Source of the DNA: Primulina eburnea
Lineage: Eukaryota > Streptophyta > Magnoliopsida > Lamiales > Gesneriaceae
DNA: 64,000 bases
Assembly (NCBI RefSeq): GCF_022965805.1
Contig: NW_027331417.1
Span: forward strand, 62,001 to 126,000
Direction of reading: 5' to 3'
Of the stretch, positions 35,514 to 45,809 are shown piece after piece. A model generated the notes under the pieces. The model worked only from the letters and a program-made list of their open reading frames with translations, had not been told where the DNA came from and did not search any database. The position numbers and the translations under genes were made by a program. Every line of letters starts with the position of its first letter. Position 1 is the first letter of the stretch.

Positions 35514-36079
35514 CAATGCCCTCTATTTTCCCTAGAAATGTTAAAAACATATGGATTAAGTTTCAGCAAGCCAATCCACAATTCGACGGAATGACCACAA
35601 TAATTCAATTCTCCATTAATTATAATGTTCCCTGGATTATAAGATGGGAGTATGGATTACAGGATTTGCCAAAAGAAAATTTTGAAATCAAATTTGCCCC
35701 TACTATTTTGATCAGAAAAATATTAATAAAATGGTGGGGAAAAGAAGACTTCTTTGGAGAAGGAAAAGCTTATGATCGACAAGGGGTAATAGCTCTTGGA
35801 CCTGCCAGAGAAACTATGAAAAACATGAATCATGATACTCCAACTCAAACCACTTTACTTAAAGAACTTTTCCAACATTTGGACAAAGATACCATTACTT
35901 CTATGTTTTCAGAAGTATTTGGTGAAAAATCAAATATATCTACACAAGCATCTACCTCTTCAAAAGGAAAAGATAAAATGGAAGATGATACTACTATGGC
36001 AGAAAATGATGATCAAAATCAAGATGCGCAGGATCCCTATGATGATGATGGTGATATTTTCGCATTACTTAATGCATGA
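35514..36079 (+). pseudogene. EPRV ORF2, C-terminal part (segment v)
   Basis: Begins MPSIFPRNVKN at the inversion junction and contains the only copy of the ORF2 tail: a helical segment (TLLKELFQHLDKDTIT), a serine/lysine-rich patch and an acidic C-terminus (DPYDDDGDIFALLNA). The methionine at 35516 is internal to ORF2. Function unknown. Confidence 0.75.
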
Positions 36080-36397
36080 TTCAGTAGATGCAAGTTGGAT
36101 GCCACCACCGATTGAGCTGGATGCCACTACCGACTAAAAGTCTATTGTCATATGTGTGTATTATTGAGTCTGTAATTTTTATATTTTATTGAGTACGTGT
36201 CTTAATTGTATTGGTTTAAGTATTTCGATAGTGGATGTACTGTTTGCTTTTGGAGTCTATAAGAGTAGAGGTTTTCCTTTGTAATAGACACACCGAAAAA
36301 CAACTACTCTCTTTCTGAATAAAAGGTTTAATATTTCGAAGATTTCTCTCAAGCTTTGCTTTTTCAAACTTCTGCAAGATTATGTAAGTTTTAGTTT
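36080..36397 (+). promoter_or_regulatory. EPRV intergenic region: promoter and poly(A) signal
   Basis: About 320 bp without a coding frame. TATAAGAG at 36258-36265 is a plausible TATA box. AATAAA at 36318-36323 lies about 55 bp further downstream, the usual pararetrovirus arrangement in which the poly(A) signal lies inside the terminally redundant transcript. Segment iii has lost the promoter by deletion but retains AATAAA at 33228-33233. Confidence 0.6.
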
Positions 36398-36637
36398 ATG
36401 TCTTATAATTATATTTATGATCCACCCTTCGATTATATTATGCCATCTGCAAATTATCTTGTAATTTTAAAAAAGAAAATTAAATTAATTAAAACTCAAA
36501 TTGAGGTTCTTGAGAATCAATTGAAAGACCCCGAAATCAATCCTGTTTATAAACAGTGGTTTACACATCCTCATCTGGAAAGATCCAGATTTACCTTAAA
36601 GGCTTACGAGAAACAAAGCTCACATTTAGCTGCTTAA
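36398..36637 (+). CDS. small EPRV leader ORF, 79 codons (segment v)
   Basis: Second copy of the ORF at 33307. It lies downstream of the inferred transcription start and upstream of the PBS. Start and stop positions and length are conserved; only two amino acids differ from segment iii. The central lysine-rich heptad-like region suggests a coiled coil. Confidence 0.5.
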   Translation: MSYNYIYDPPFDYIMPSANYLVILKKKIKLIKTQIEVLENQLKDPEINPVYKQWFTHPHLERSRFTLKAYEKQSSHLAA

Positions 36638-36652
36638 AGTCGAAGATTTGAA

Positions 36653-36731
36653 GATTAGAGATTAAATCTCTTGTAAAATCTAGATTAGAGATTAAATCTC
36701 TTGTAAAGTCTTGTGTAAGTGGTATCAGAGC
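36653..36731 (+). other. EPRV tandem palindromes and primer binding site (segment v)
   Basis: Two 29-bp repeats (36653-36681 and 36683-36711), each with GAGATTAAATCTC, then TGGTATCAGAGC at 36720-36731, the tRNA-iMet site that primes viral minus-strand DNA. This is the only intact viral PBS in the window. Confidence 0.85.
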
Positions 36732-36919
36732 CATTGTAATTGAAGAGAAATTCTTCAGAAATTAATAAAAGTTATTCTTCTATTACGATCTTATTCTTTT
36801 ATTCTGTAAGGAAGAAGGTAGTTATACCCAGGAGAAATCCTTAAGTCGGGTTCCATAAGGCCTGTAAAGCCAAAAGGTAAGGCAGGGTAAAGCCTTGACA
36901 GTATCTACCATATTCTTGA

Positions 36920-37294
36920 ATGGATAAATTAATACGATCTTTTACGAAGAATAAATCTTCAAATAGTAATACTAAGAACAAAGAATTAATTATTTCTGAA
37001 AATTTCGAGAAAAATATTCAAAACTGGAAAATACCAGCATCTTCTAATATGAAGATCTATAGATCTAATGGATTTAATTTTAAATCCGACTATATTATTA
37101 AAACAATTGAAGAAGCGATTCCTTTAAAAGGAGGATACGACTCATTTAGTTTATTATCTCAAAAACTTGTTAATATTCACAAGCAAAATTACAAATTTAT
37201 GCATTTGGGAATGATACAAGTAGGTTTAAAACCTCTTACCAGATTAGGCCTAAATACTTCAGCTTTAATTTTGGTAAGAGACCAAAGGCATAAT
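36920..37294 (+). pseudogene. EPRV ORF1 start: movement protein N-terminus (segment v)
   Basis: Starts MDKLIRSFTKNK, 189 nt after the PBS, and reads through the movement-protein motifs LGMIQVGLKPLTRLG and LVRDQRHN, where element D is inserted. It resumes at 52251 on the far side of D. Confidence 0.88.
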
Positions 37295-38638
37295 TGTAAT
37301 GCCCAAGAATTAATCACTGTAACTATCGATGATTGATTTATCATTTCATGTGATTATGATGGGATTAATCGGGACACCGAGAAACGTATTCAGAACGAAA
37401 TTATGTAATGTGCAATGTGAGCAGCACCGCACCCGCGGCCTAAGAAGCACCGCACCCGCGGTGCTGCGTGTTGTGCGGAAATTGTGCCACTTCGCCTTAT
37501 GCATGCACGGATATATATAAAGCATGCAAGTCGGTTTTCAGAGGTAAAAATCTGGAAAAAGGGTCTGAAGAAGACATGAGAAAATCCTTACGCCTTTATC
37601 TTTCAATCCGTCCGTCCGAATTTGAATCCGACTTCGGTATTGAGTTCCTGGCAACGTAGGCTACAACTGGACACAGGCTGTGAGTTCAGGACATCGACCG
37701 AGCCAGAAACCGACGAAAGAAAGGTATAAGTCAATGTGGTATTGGGAGATGGACTTGAGTCGGTTTGGACTTGAGTTTCCCTAAATCACATACTTTACTT
37801 TATTGCATTGATATTTGCATTGAATTGATGATATACTTGTTCTCTTGATTTAGATGACAGGTATTAGACGAGTTATCTTGTGACAGAAGTGCCGGATAGT
37901 GGTGGTATCGCCACGGCACATTGCACGATGTCTCAAGATAGGATTTAGTGATTGAGTTACAGTCCATGACGGATAGGTCAGGACACCGGATGTTTGGTTA
38001 TATCGAGTAATTGGAAATGGGAATTCGTCTATTACGGAATTCGATATAGGAATACCAGGATATTGGTTATATCGAGTAATAGGAATACGGTTCCTTCTAT
38101 TACGGAATTCGATATAGGAATACCACATCTGGAAACCGGGATCCCTAGACTAGGATTGAGTCTAGTCTGAATTATGAGTTATGTCGACAGATTGATATTG
38201 ATTATGTTTCAGATTTTGATACATATATCTGTTACCTGATTACATGCTTTATATTGTTTTATATGATTGCATGTTTCATTGATTTATACTGGGATTATAT
38301 TCTCACCGGTATATCCGGCTGTTGTCTTGTCTGTATGTGTACTTGACAACAGGTGGGACAGGATCAGGGTCCAGGAGATGAGGAGAGATCGTGATTAGAG
38401 TGGAGGCTCCGGACTTGGATTAGAGATAGGGTTGAACACTTGACATTAGTTGTTAAACCTTAGTTTATTTTGAATGCATGCAGTACAGGACTCGTATTGT
38501 ATTTTATACGGATATGTAAATGAGTTTGATTTCACTACGTTCCGCATTTTAAAAAAAAAAAAAATTTAGACCCTGTTTTTAATTGATTAATTAGTCCCAA
38601 TTATGATTAAGAACTTGATTAGCGTCCGGGTCCCCACA
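37295..38638 (+). repeat. 5' LTR of element D (array shortened)
   Basis: 1344 bp, 75 bp shorter than the 3' LTR; most of the difference is two missing GC boxes. It contains two 69-bp-spaced copies of a unit with TATATCGAGTAAT and ATTACGGAATTCGATATA (from 37996 and 38065), the LTR hairpin at 38319-38352, and an A-run near 38550. Confidence 0.95.
37428..37521 (+). promoter_or_regulatory. LTR promoter of D (5'): one pair of CGCACCCGCGG boxes plus TATA
   Basis: Boxes start at 37428 and 37451 (23 bp apart). GCATGCA and TATATATAAA (37512-37521) follow; the last box ends 51 bp before the TATA box, the same distance as in the 3' LTR. Confidence 0.6.
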
Positions 38639-38643
38639 ACAGG

Positions 38644-38655
38644 TGGTATCAGAGC
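38644..38655 (+). other. primer binding site (tRNA-iMet) of element D
   Basis: TGGTATCAGAGC, five bases after the LTR end at 38638. The following leader to 38899 has no other recognisable feature. Confidence 0.9.
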
Positions 38656-38899
38656 GATAGATCCCTTAGACTGAGTTAGAAGCTAGTGAGCGGGGTAGAA
38701 CGAGATTTTCTTTCCTTGCTTTTGATTGCTAGCATGATTTACTGCTTTATAATGCATGTTTATCTGTTTATCTGACTTGATTTGAAAACATGTATTATTG
38801 AGAACGAATCAGAGCCGATTCTGGATCAGCAGTAAGATGATCGGAGGAGGACTGAAATAGAACTTTGGGTTGGGATTGCTAATCCTTTTGATTTCAGAT

Positions 38900-39815
38900 A
38901 TGCCTCCGAGAAGAATGCCAGAACAAGGGAGTACCTCGAATCCTCCCATGGATGTGACACCTACAGCAATGGAGAAATTGCTGAAAAGATTTCAGTCATT
39001 TCATCCACCGACTTTGAAAGGAACGGAGAACTCCGTGGAATGTGAAAGTTGGTTGGACGACATTGAATCACTGTTTGAATCTTTGGAGTACACTGAGGAA
39101 AAGAGGGTGAAACTGATAATACACCAGTTGCATGACGTTGCTAAACACTGGTGGATCACGACTAGAAGGGCATTGGAACAGCGAGGTACGGCCATTACCT
39201 GGAATGTGTTCAAGTCTGCATTTTATCTACGGTTCTTTCCAGTATCTTATAGGAAGGACAAGGGAGCCGAATTTGCAAACCTGAAACAAGGCCAGTTAAA
39301 CATTGAGGACTATGTGGCTAAGTTTTCAACATTGCTCCGATTTGCTCCTCATGTGGCGGGGAGTGATGAGGCCGTTGCAGACCAGTTTATAAATGGCCTA
39401 AATCCTGAAATTTTTACTTTGGTGAACACCGGGAGGCCCAATAATTTCACTGATGCCCTGAACAGAGCCAAGGGAGCCGAGGCAGGCCTGATGAGGCAGA
39501 GAGAGGCTTCGTTTGTGCTTCCAGTACCGGGACCACAACCACCTCCTAGATTTGAAGGTGGCAGCAGCGGTAGCGGAAAGAAGGATTTCTTGAAGGCTAG
39601 AGGGAAGCAATTCAAGAAATCAGGGACTACCTCGTCCAGTTCGAGTGGCTCTAGACAGACCGGTCAGAGCCAGAGCTATGCAGGACCGTACTGTGGTACT
39701 TGTGGAGGGAGGCATTCCACAGATCAGTGCCGAGGAGTGAGTGGCAGCTGTCGTATTTGTGGACAGCAAGGACACTTTGCTCGAGTGTGTCCCAGAGGAG
39801 TGCCCAGGGATCACA
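38900..39815 (+). pseudogene. element D gag, cut by element C
   Basis: Starts MPPRRMPEQGS, aligned with the start of A; an upstream ATG at 38870 is open but less likely. Gag core ([42 protein letters not shown]), then knuckles CGTCGGRHSTDQC and CRICGQQGHFARVC. Element C is inserted directly after the second knuckle, at 39815/39816; the coding path resumes at 47158. Confidence 0.9.
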
Positions 39816-41158
39816 TGTAGTATCCCGATGCCTAAATTGAGTAATTATTGGATTAATTATATTCTGCGAGTTCGGAAGGAACGAACCAGGATCGGACCGT
39901 CCGAAGAGGTTCGGATCGTCCGAAGTGGGTTCGGATGGACCGTTCGGTTCGGTGTCAGACCGAGTCTTGTCAACAGTAGACCGTGTCAGGGTTCGGATCG
40001 TCCGAAGAGGTTCGGATCGTCCGAAGACAGGTGGCTGGACACGTGGAAGACATGCAGAGTTCGGAACGTCCGAAGTGGATCGGATCGTCCGAAGTGCACA
40101 GGATCGGATCTTCCGAAGTGGATCGGATCGTCCGATCGTCGTCTATAAATAGAGGCGCGAGGCTTCACTTTTCAATTACCAATTCCGAGAGTTCCAGAGC
40201 GTTTTAGTCGTTTCTGATAGGTTTCTAGCTTTTCCCGAGGTTCGGGCACTAGCAGGGAGCTACTGGCTTTGTAGCGGAGCTGTGCTCTAGTTGGGAGCTA
40301 GCGGCATCAGTGGGCTGACTACGGACGCAGGTATGGTTCTAGGTTCCCTTGAGATTTGGAAGTATCTATTAGTCTAGTTAAGGCTTTTAGATGTGGTTTA
40401 GTGATATGGTATCACTTGGATTGTAGGCTTGATTCTAGGGCTGATTACTAGGATCTACTGGTTTGAGGTACGGAAGTACTATCCGAGATATCCTGGTTGA
40501 GTATGCTTTACTATGTGTTGCATGTTTATGTGTTGCATTATTATCTGACATATGATGCATGGTTTATTATGCGGCATTTGCATAATCATGTTGGGCCTGT
40601 TTATCTTTTGAGATAGCCTGTTCAGAGGGTGCTCAGCCCTCGGTTGTTGTGGATGGTTGGACCCCGTTGGCCGACGGTGGTCAGGATACCGGTATATCCA
40701 CAGGTTTATGGTATGGGAGCCACCTCCTGGTGCGACGGCGCAGAGTGCTACATACCTTGACGTCATTTGCCTGAGCAGTTTTTCGTTATACCCAGACCCT
40801 GGTATCCAGTACATTTTGCATACATGCATGTCATAGTCTTGTATACTCATTCTTTCGGTACTGAGCGTTTTATGCTCACGTCCTCGGTTTATCTCTGTTT
40901 TGGACACCCTATTCGATGGGGCAGGTCTCAGGTTGGACGGTCCAGGAGGGAGAGGACAGGGAGCTAGCAGGGGTTGACCTGTAGTTGCTGGTATTTTATT
41001 CTTGGGATTTAGTTTGATTTGGTTGTTTTAGTTTTCGTACTTACTGATTCGATCGGGCTGTATATGTTGTTTTTCCGCTGTTTATCTGATTCAGTTTTAT
41101 TAAGTTAATTGCATGCTTAAGTTCTGATTAGTAGGTGATTCTGGAACGGGTCACTACA
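39816..41158 (+). repeat. 5' LTR of element C
   Basis: TGTAGTATCCC to GGTCACTACA. The promoter array is at 39891-40136, followed by a TATA box. A 142-codon antisense frame at 40479-40907 recurs in every LTR of this family; that is expected from copying and is not evidence of a gene. Confidence 0.96.
39891..40151 (+). promoter_or_regulatory. LTR promoter of C: TTCGGATCGTCCGAA palindrome array plus TATA
   Basis: 15-bp sites with arms TTCGGA/TCCGAA start at 39891, 39910, 39930 (degenerate), 39992, 40011, 40060, 40079, 40103 and 40122. They form pairs 19-20 bp apart. TATAAATA at 40144-40151 lies 8 bp after the last site. Identical arrays occur at 45885-46130 and 57958-58203. Confidence 0.65.
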
Positions 41159-41162
41159 TTTA

Positions 41163-41174
41163 TGGTATCAGAGC
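41163..41174 (+). other. primer binding site (tRNA-iMet) of element C
   Basis: TGGTATCAGAGC, four bases after the LTR end at 41158. Confidence 0.92.
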
Positions 41175-41240
41175 ATGCATTAAGATTTTGGGATTTAGAA
41201 CTGTTCTTTTGGGTCTAATCTCTGGTGACTTTTTGTAGAG

Positions 41241-44200
41241 ATGTCTGGTTTTGACGACGATGCTAGTAGTCATGGCAGCGTGGGACGCTGGGGAGACCGC
41301 GACGATCGGGAGCGTCGTCGAGAGCATCGGGAACGTCGTCCACACCGACGAGATGAGCCTCGGAGTTTCAGTATGCATAGGTTCTTGCAGATGGGGCCGA
41401 AACCTCTTTCGGGCGGCGAGACTCCGGATGTTGCGGAGAACTGGCTTGAGAGGATGGAGAGCTGTTTCAAGTCTTTCCAGTGCTCGGCGGAGCAGCAGAT
41501 GGATACCCTTGATTTCTTGCTGGAGGGCGGTGCACGTAAGTGGTGGAGGTCTACCTCTGCACCGATAGTTCAGCGTCAGGGCCGAGTTCTTTGGGCCGAT
41601 TTCCGAGCTGCTTTCATGCTGCTTTACTTTCCGCCAGCTCTTCTGCAGACCAAGGCGATTGAGTTGATCAATCTGAAGCAGGGGAGTTTGTCTGTTGATG
41701 AGTATCAGCAGAAGTTCTTTGAGTTGCTCCCATATGTTCCGCACGTCAGTGACAATGCGGTGGCCAAGTATAATCATTTTCTTCAGGGCCTCAATCAGGA
41801 GATTTATGATCGGGTCGTGGTCTGTGATGATCCGACGTCATATGAGGGCCTTGTGAACCGTTGTCGCCAGGCAGAGGGCAGTTTGCTGAGGGGTCGAGCC
41901 ATGCAGTCTGCTCGTCCTACTAGTTCTTTGGGTCCCCGTGCCCAATCATTTAAGAAGGCTGGATCTACTTCTTCTTCCTCTGGATCTGGAGGAGTTCACC
42001 ATTTTGGGAAGAAGAAGGGCCCGTGTCAGCATTGCGGGAAGGACCATCCGACAGAGCGTTGTCGCAGAGTTGCGGGTGCTTGTTTCAGGTGCGGTGAGAT
42101 GGGCCACATGAAGAGAGATTGTCCACAGATGGGTGGAGGATCAGGATCTGGTTCTCAGGCTTCAGTTCATCAGAGGCCACAGCAGGGACAGTCTACTCAG
42201 GGCTCTAACCTCCGACCGCGTACTCAAGGGCAGGTCTTTGCTCTTAACCAGGATCAGGCTGCTGAGGAGAACGAGAGAGTTATTGCAGGTATTTGTAATT
42301 TATGTGGATTACCTGCTTACGTTCTCATTGATACTGGTGCATCGCATTCATTTATATCTGCGAGGTTTGCTAAGCGTCATGCTTTACCTTTCACTTCTTT
42401 GGACATTGTGGTATCTGTTTCCACACCGATGGGTCATTCGGTGTTAGCTAAACGTCTAGTGATGGGTTGTCCTCTAGAGTTTGAGGGTAATATCTTAACT
42501 GCTAATTTGATGATTCTTGCGATGGAGGATTTTGATGGCATTCTGGGAATAGATGTGCTGACTGTGTATAGAGATACTGTGGACTGTTACCAGAAGTTCG
42601 TGCAGTTTCGTCCAGTGGAGGGCGACAGTTGGTTTTTCTATGGAGAGGGAGCGCGACCCCCGATGCCTGTGGTTTCTGCTCTGAAAGCCTGTCGTGCCTT
42701 AGAGTCGGGCGGGGAAGGCTACCTTATCTATGCTATTGATTCGTCCGCAGACAGTGTCGGGGTCAGTGACATTCCAGTGGTTTGCGATTTTCCGGATGTT
42801 TTTCCCGAGGAGATTCCTGGTTTTCCTCCAGTTCGGGAAGTGGATTTCAGCATTGATTTAGTGCCAGGCACGGCACCAATCTCCAGAGCTCCTTATCGTT
42901 TAGCTCCATCAGAGATGCAAGAATTGAAACAGCAGTTGCAGGATCTTCTTGACAAGGGGTATATTCGACCCAGTGTGTCCCCGTGGGGAGCACCAGTTCT
43001 TTTTGTCAAAAAGAAGGATGGTTCTATGCGGCTCTGCATAGATTATCGGCAGTTGAATCGTGCTACGATAAAGAATAAGTATCCGTTGCCACGGATTGAT
43101 GATTTATTTGATCAACTGCAAGGTACCTCTGTGTATTCCAAGATCGATTTAAGGTCTGGTTATCATCAACTTCGAGTTCATCAGGGAGATATATCAAAGA
43201 CTGCATTCAGGACCCGGTATGGGCATTATGAGTTTCTGGTTATGCCTTTTGGGGTGACGAATGCACCAGCAGTTTTTATGGATCTGATGAATCGGGTATT
43301 TCGAGACTTCTTGGATAAATTTGTTGTGGTGTTCATAGATGATATCTTAATCTATTCGCGTGATCAGCGAGAACACGTACAACACTTGAGAATTATTTTA
43401 CAGATACTTCGCGAGAATCAGCTTTATGCGAAGTTGAGTAAATGCGAGTTTTGGATTGACAGGGTTGTATTCCTTGGTCATGTTATTTCTAGCGAGGGAG
43501 TTTCAGTTGACCCGAGCAAGGTGGAGGCGGTATTGAACTGGTCGCGTCCGACGACAGTAGCCGAGATCCGCAGTTTTCTGGGATTGGCTGGGTATTATCG
43601 CCGCTTCATTGTCAACTTCTCTCAGATTGCTAAGCCACTTACTCAGCTCACTCGGAAAGATGTTTCATTTGAGTGGACATCAGAGTGCGAAGAGAGTTTC
43701 TTGGAGCTTCGCAGACGGTTGACATCTGCGCCTGTTTTGGCCTTACCGGCTGGATCTGGTGGTTTTAGTGTTTACACCGACGCCTCTTTGCAGGGTCTAG
43801 GGTGTGTTTTGATGCAGAATGAGCATGTGATTGCTTATGCGTCGAGGCAGTTGAAGCCTCATGAGGAGAACTATCCTGTTCATGATCTGGAATTAGCAGC
43901 GATCGTTTTTGCTTTGAAAATCTGGCGCCATTATCTGTATGGTGAGCGATTTGAGATTTTCACCGATCATAAGAGTTTGAAGTATCTGTTCACTCAGGCA
44001 GAGTTGAACATGCGTCAGCGTCGCTGGATGGATCTACTCAAGGATTATGATTGTGAGATCAAGTATCATCCAGGATCTGCGAATCTCACGGCTGATGCTC
44101 TTAGTCGCAAGGTGAGATTGTCTGCTCTTCAGACTTGTGCTGTATCTGGGATTATTCAGGATTTCTGTTCGATGGGATTCAATTATAAGCATCGGAAGGG

Positions 44201-45668
44201 ATCAGAGAGTATCCGTGTGGCTACTATTTTGTCTGAACCAGTGTTGTACTCTCGGATTAGAGATGCTCAGATGTCTGATTCTAAGGTTCAGAAATTAGCT
44301 CGGTTGGCTGATGGAGTTAATACTTCTGGTTTCCACTATCAGTCTCAGGGTCTTTTGTGCTTATCTGGTCGTGTTGTTGTACCGGAGGATGACACTTTGA
44401 GGGAGGAGATTTTGTCCCAGGCTCATCGTAGCAAGTTGAGTGTTCATCCGGGGAGCAACAAGATGTATAAAGATTTAAGGACTCGATTTTGGTGGAAAGG
44501 TATGAAACGCAATGTTTATCAGTATGTCTCCAAGTGCCTGGTCTGTCAGCAGGTAAAGGCAGAGTATCGACGACCTGGAGGTTTGTTGCAGAATCTTCCT
44601 ATTCCGGAGTGGAAGTGGGAGCATATCACGATGGACTTCGTGACTCACTTGCCTATGTCTGTGGGGAATAGAGATGCTATCTGGGTTGTAGTAGATCGGC
44701 TTACCAAGTCTGCCCATTTTCTTCCGTATAACAGAGATTTCACTTTCGATCGGATGGCACGGTTGTACATTCAGGAGATTGTACGGTTTCATGGTGTGCC
44801 TGTGAGTATCGTTAGTGACAGAGATCCTCGATTTACGTCTAGATTTTGGGGTAGCTTTCAGCAAGCTTTGGGCACTACTTTGAGTTTGAGTACTGCGTAT
44901 CACCCAGAGACTGACGGACAGTCAGAGAGGACTATTCGTACGTTTGAGGATATGTTGAGGTCTTGTGTGATGGATTTCGGGCCAGCTTGGCAGGATCATT
45001 TGCCACTGATAGAGTTTGCATACAACAACAGCTTTCATAGGAGTATTGGTATGTCTCCGTTTGAAGCGTTGTATGGTCGACGTTGTCGTACTCCTCTGTT
45101 CTGGGAGGAAGTCGGAGAACGACAGGTCGAGGGTCCAGAATTGATTCAGCAGGCCAAGGATAAAGTTCTTGTGATCAAGCAGCGGATTAAGACTGCTCAG
45201 GATCGACAAGCGAGTTATGCGAACACCAAGCGCAGGCCTCTTCATTTTGATGCAGGCGAGAAAGTGTTTCTCAAGGTATCACCTTTTCGGAGGATTCTGA
45301 GATTTGGACTCAAGGGTAAGCTATCTCCGAGATTCATTGGTCCTTTTGAGATCTTGGAATGTGTGGGAGATTTGGCCTACAGATTAGCCTTGCCACCGTA
45401 TCTATCTAGTGTTCACAATGTGTTTCATGTGTCCTTGTTGAGACGATACGTAGCGGATGAGTCCCATGTTTTGCATCCGACAGAAGTTCAGTTGAATCCG
45501 GATTTGTCTTTTGTAGAAAGACCGGTTTCGATCTTAGACCGGAAGGATAAGGTACTGCGGAATAAGACTATTCCTCTTGTCTTAGTGCAGTGGCAGCGCC
45601 GAGGTACTGAAGAAGCTACTTGGGAACTAGAGAGTCGCATGCGGTCAGAGCATCCTGAGTTGTTCTAG
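41241..45668 (+). CDS. gag-pol: gag-pol polyprotein of element C, intact 1475 codons
   Basis: One open frame encoding all retrotransposon functions. It starts [10 protein letters not shown] with an arginine-rich N-terminus. Gag core about 60-215; knuckles C262/C265/H269/C274 and C281/C284/H289/C294; protease D364-T-G; RT about 560-735 with FIDD 698-701; RNase H D847, E884, D909, D952; integrase zinc site H1062/H1069/C1099/C1102 and catalytic D1132, D1193, E1229; GPFE and a C-terminal VLVQW..EEATWE chromodomain-like tail. Gag and pol share one frame, so processing depends on the protease. Glycine at 433 and aspartate at 445 differ from C' (Cys, Ala), which match the other families, so the copy may be slightly impaired. 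Confidence 0.95.
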   Translation: MSGFDDDASSHGSVGRWGDRDDRERRREHRERRPHRRDEPRSFSMHRFLQMGPKPLSGGETPDVAENWLERMESCFKSFQCSAEQQMDTLDFLLEGGARKWWRSTSAPIVQRQGRVLWADFRAAFMLLYFPPALLQTKAIELINLKQGSLSVDEYQQKFFELLPYVPHVSDNAVAKYNHFLQGLNQEIYDRVVVCDDPTSYEGLVNRCRQAEGSLLRGRAMQSARPTSSLGPRAQSFKKAGSTSSSSGSGGVHHFGKKKGPCQHCGKDHPTERCRRVAGACFRCGEMGHMKRDCPQMGGGSGSGSQASVHQRPQQGQSTQGSNLRPRTQGQVFALNQDQAAEENERVIAGICNLCGLPAYVLIDTGASHSFISARFAKRHALPFTSLDIVVSVSTPMGHSVLAKRLVMGCPLEFEGNILTANLMILAMEDFDGILGIDVLTVYRDTVDCYQKFVQFRPVEGDSWFFYGEGARPPMPVVSALKACRALESGGEGYLIYAIDSSADSVGVSDIPVVCDFPDVFPEEIPGFPPVREVDFSIDLVPGTAPISRAPYRLAPSEMQELKQQLQDLLDKGYIRPSVSPWGAPVLFVKKKDGSMRLCIDYRQLNRATIKNKYPLPRIDDLFDQLQGTSVYSKIDLRSGYHQLRVHQGDISKTAFRTRYGHYEFLVMPFGVTNAPAVFMDLMNRVFRDFLDKFVVVFIDDILIYSRDQREHVQHLRIILQILRENQLYAKLSKCEFWIDRVVFLGHVISSEGVSVDPSKVEAVLNWSRPTTVAEIRSFLGLAGYYRRFIVNFSQIAKPLTQLTRKDVSFEWTSECEESFLELRRRLTSAPVLALPAGSGGFSVYTDASLQGLGCVLMQNEHVIAYASRQLKPHEENYPVHDLELAAIVFALKIWRHYLYGERFEIFTDHKSLKYLFTQAELNMRQRRWMDLLKDYDCEIKYHPGSANLTADALSRKVRLSALQTCAVSGIIQDFCSMGFNYKHRKGSESIRVATILSEPVLYSRIRDAQMSDSKVQKLARLADGVNTSGFHYQSQGLLCLSGRVVVPEDDTLREEILSQAHRSKLSVHPGSNKMYKDLRTRFWWKGMKRNVYQYVSKCLVCQQVKAEYRRPGGLLQNLPIPEWKWEHITMDFVTHLPMSVGNRDAIWVVVDRLTKSAHFLPYNRDFTFDRMARLYIQEIVRFHGVPVSIVSDRDPRFTSRFWGSFQQALGTTLSLSTAYHPETDGQSERTIRTFEDMLRSCVMDFGPAWQDHLPLIEFAYNNSFHRSIGMSPFEALYGRRCRTPLFWEEVGERQVEGPELIQQAKDKVLVIKQRIKTAQDRQASYANTKRRPLHFDAGEKVFLKVSPFRRILRFGLKGKLSPRFIGPFEILECVGDLAYRLALPPYLSSVHNVFHVSLLRRYVADESHVLHPTEVQLNPDLSFVERPVSILDRKDKVLRNKTIPLVLVQWQRRGTEEATWELESRMRSEHPELF

Positions 45669-45774
45669 TTGTAGCATTTTCAGTTATGATTGTAATTTCA
45701 GTTGGGCTTTCAATTTGTAATTCATTCTTGAGATGAATGTATTGATTGTTCAGAATTGTTATTCTTCAGACTCG

Positions 45775-45809
45775 ATTTCGCGGACGAAATCCTTTTTAGA
45801 GGGGGAGAA
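45775..45809 (+). other. pre-PPT hairpin and polypurine tract of element C
   Basis: GATTTCGCGGACGAAATC at 45775-45792, then CTTTTTAGAGGGGGAGAA up to the 3' LTR at 45810. The 100 bp between the stop codon and the hairpin show nothing else. Confidence 0.88.

Noticed and set aside
36720..36731. TGGTATCAGAGC motifs as possible tRNA gene pieces
   Set aside because: They are primer binding sites complementary to tRNA-iMet 3' ends; no cloverleaf or A/B boxes surround them.
38540..38570. A-run in D LTRs (and T-run in E) as a poly(A) tail of a retroposed gene
   Set aside because: It lies at the same internal LTR position in D and E and is part of the LTR, not at an insertion edge.
39845..40168. Small frames reading arginine/serine/aspartate repeats (SDRPK, GRSDP) in the C LTRs
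   Set aside because: Translation of the TTCGGATCGTCCGAA array in both strands, not genes.
40479..40907. 142-codon antisense frame repeated at 46473 and 58546
   Set aside because: It lies inside the C-family LTR. Identity between copies reflects LTR copying, not selection on a protein.
41160..41777. 205-codon antisense frame opposite C gag (and 59228-60013 opposite C')
   Set aside because: Shadow of the arginine/serine-rich gag coding strand; no recognisable domain.
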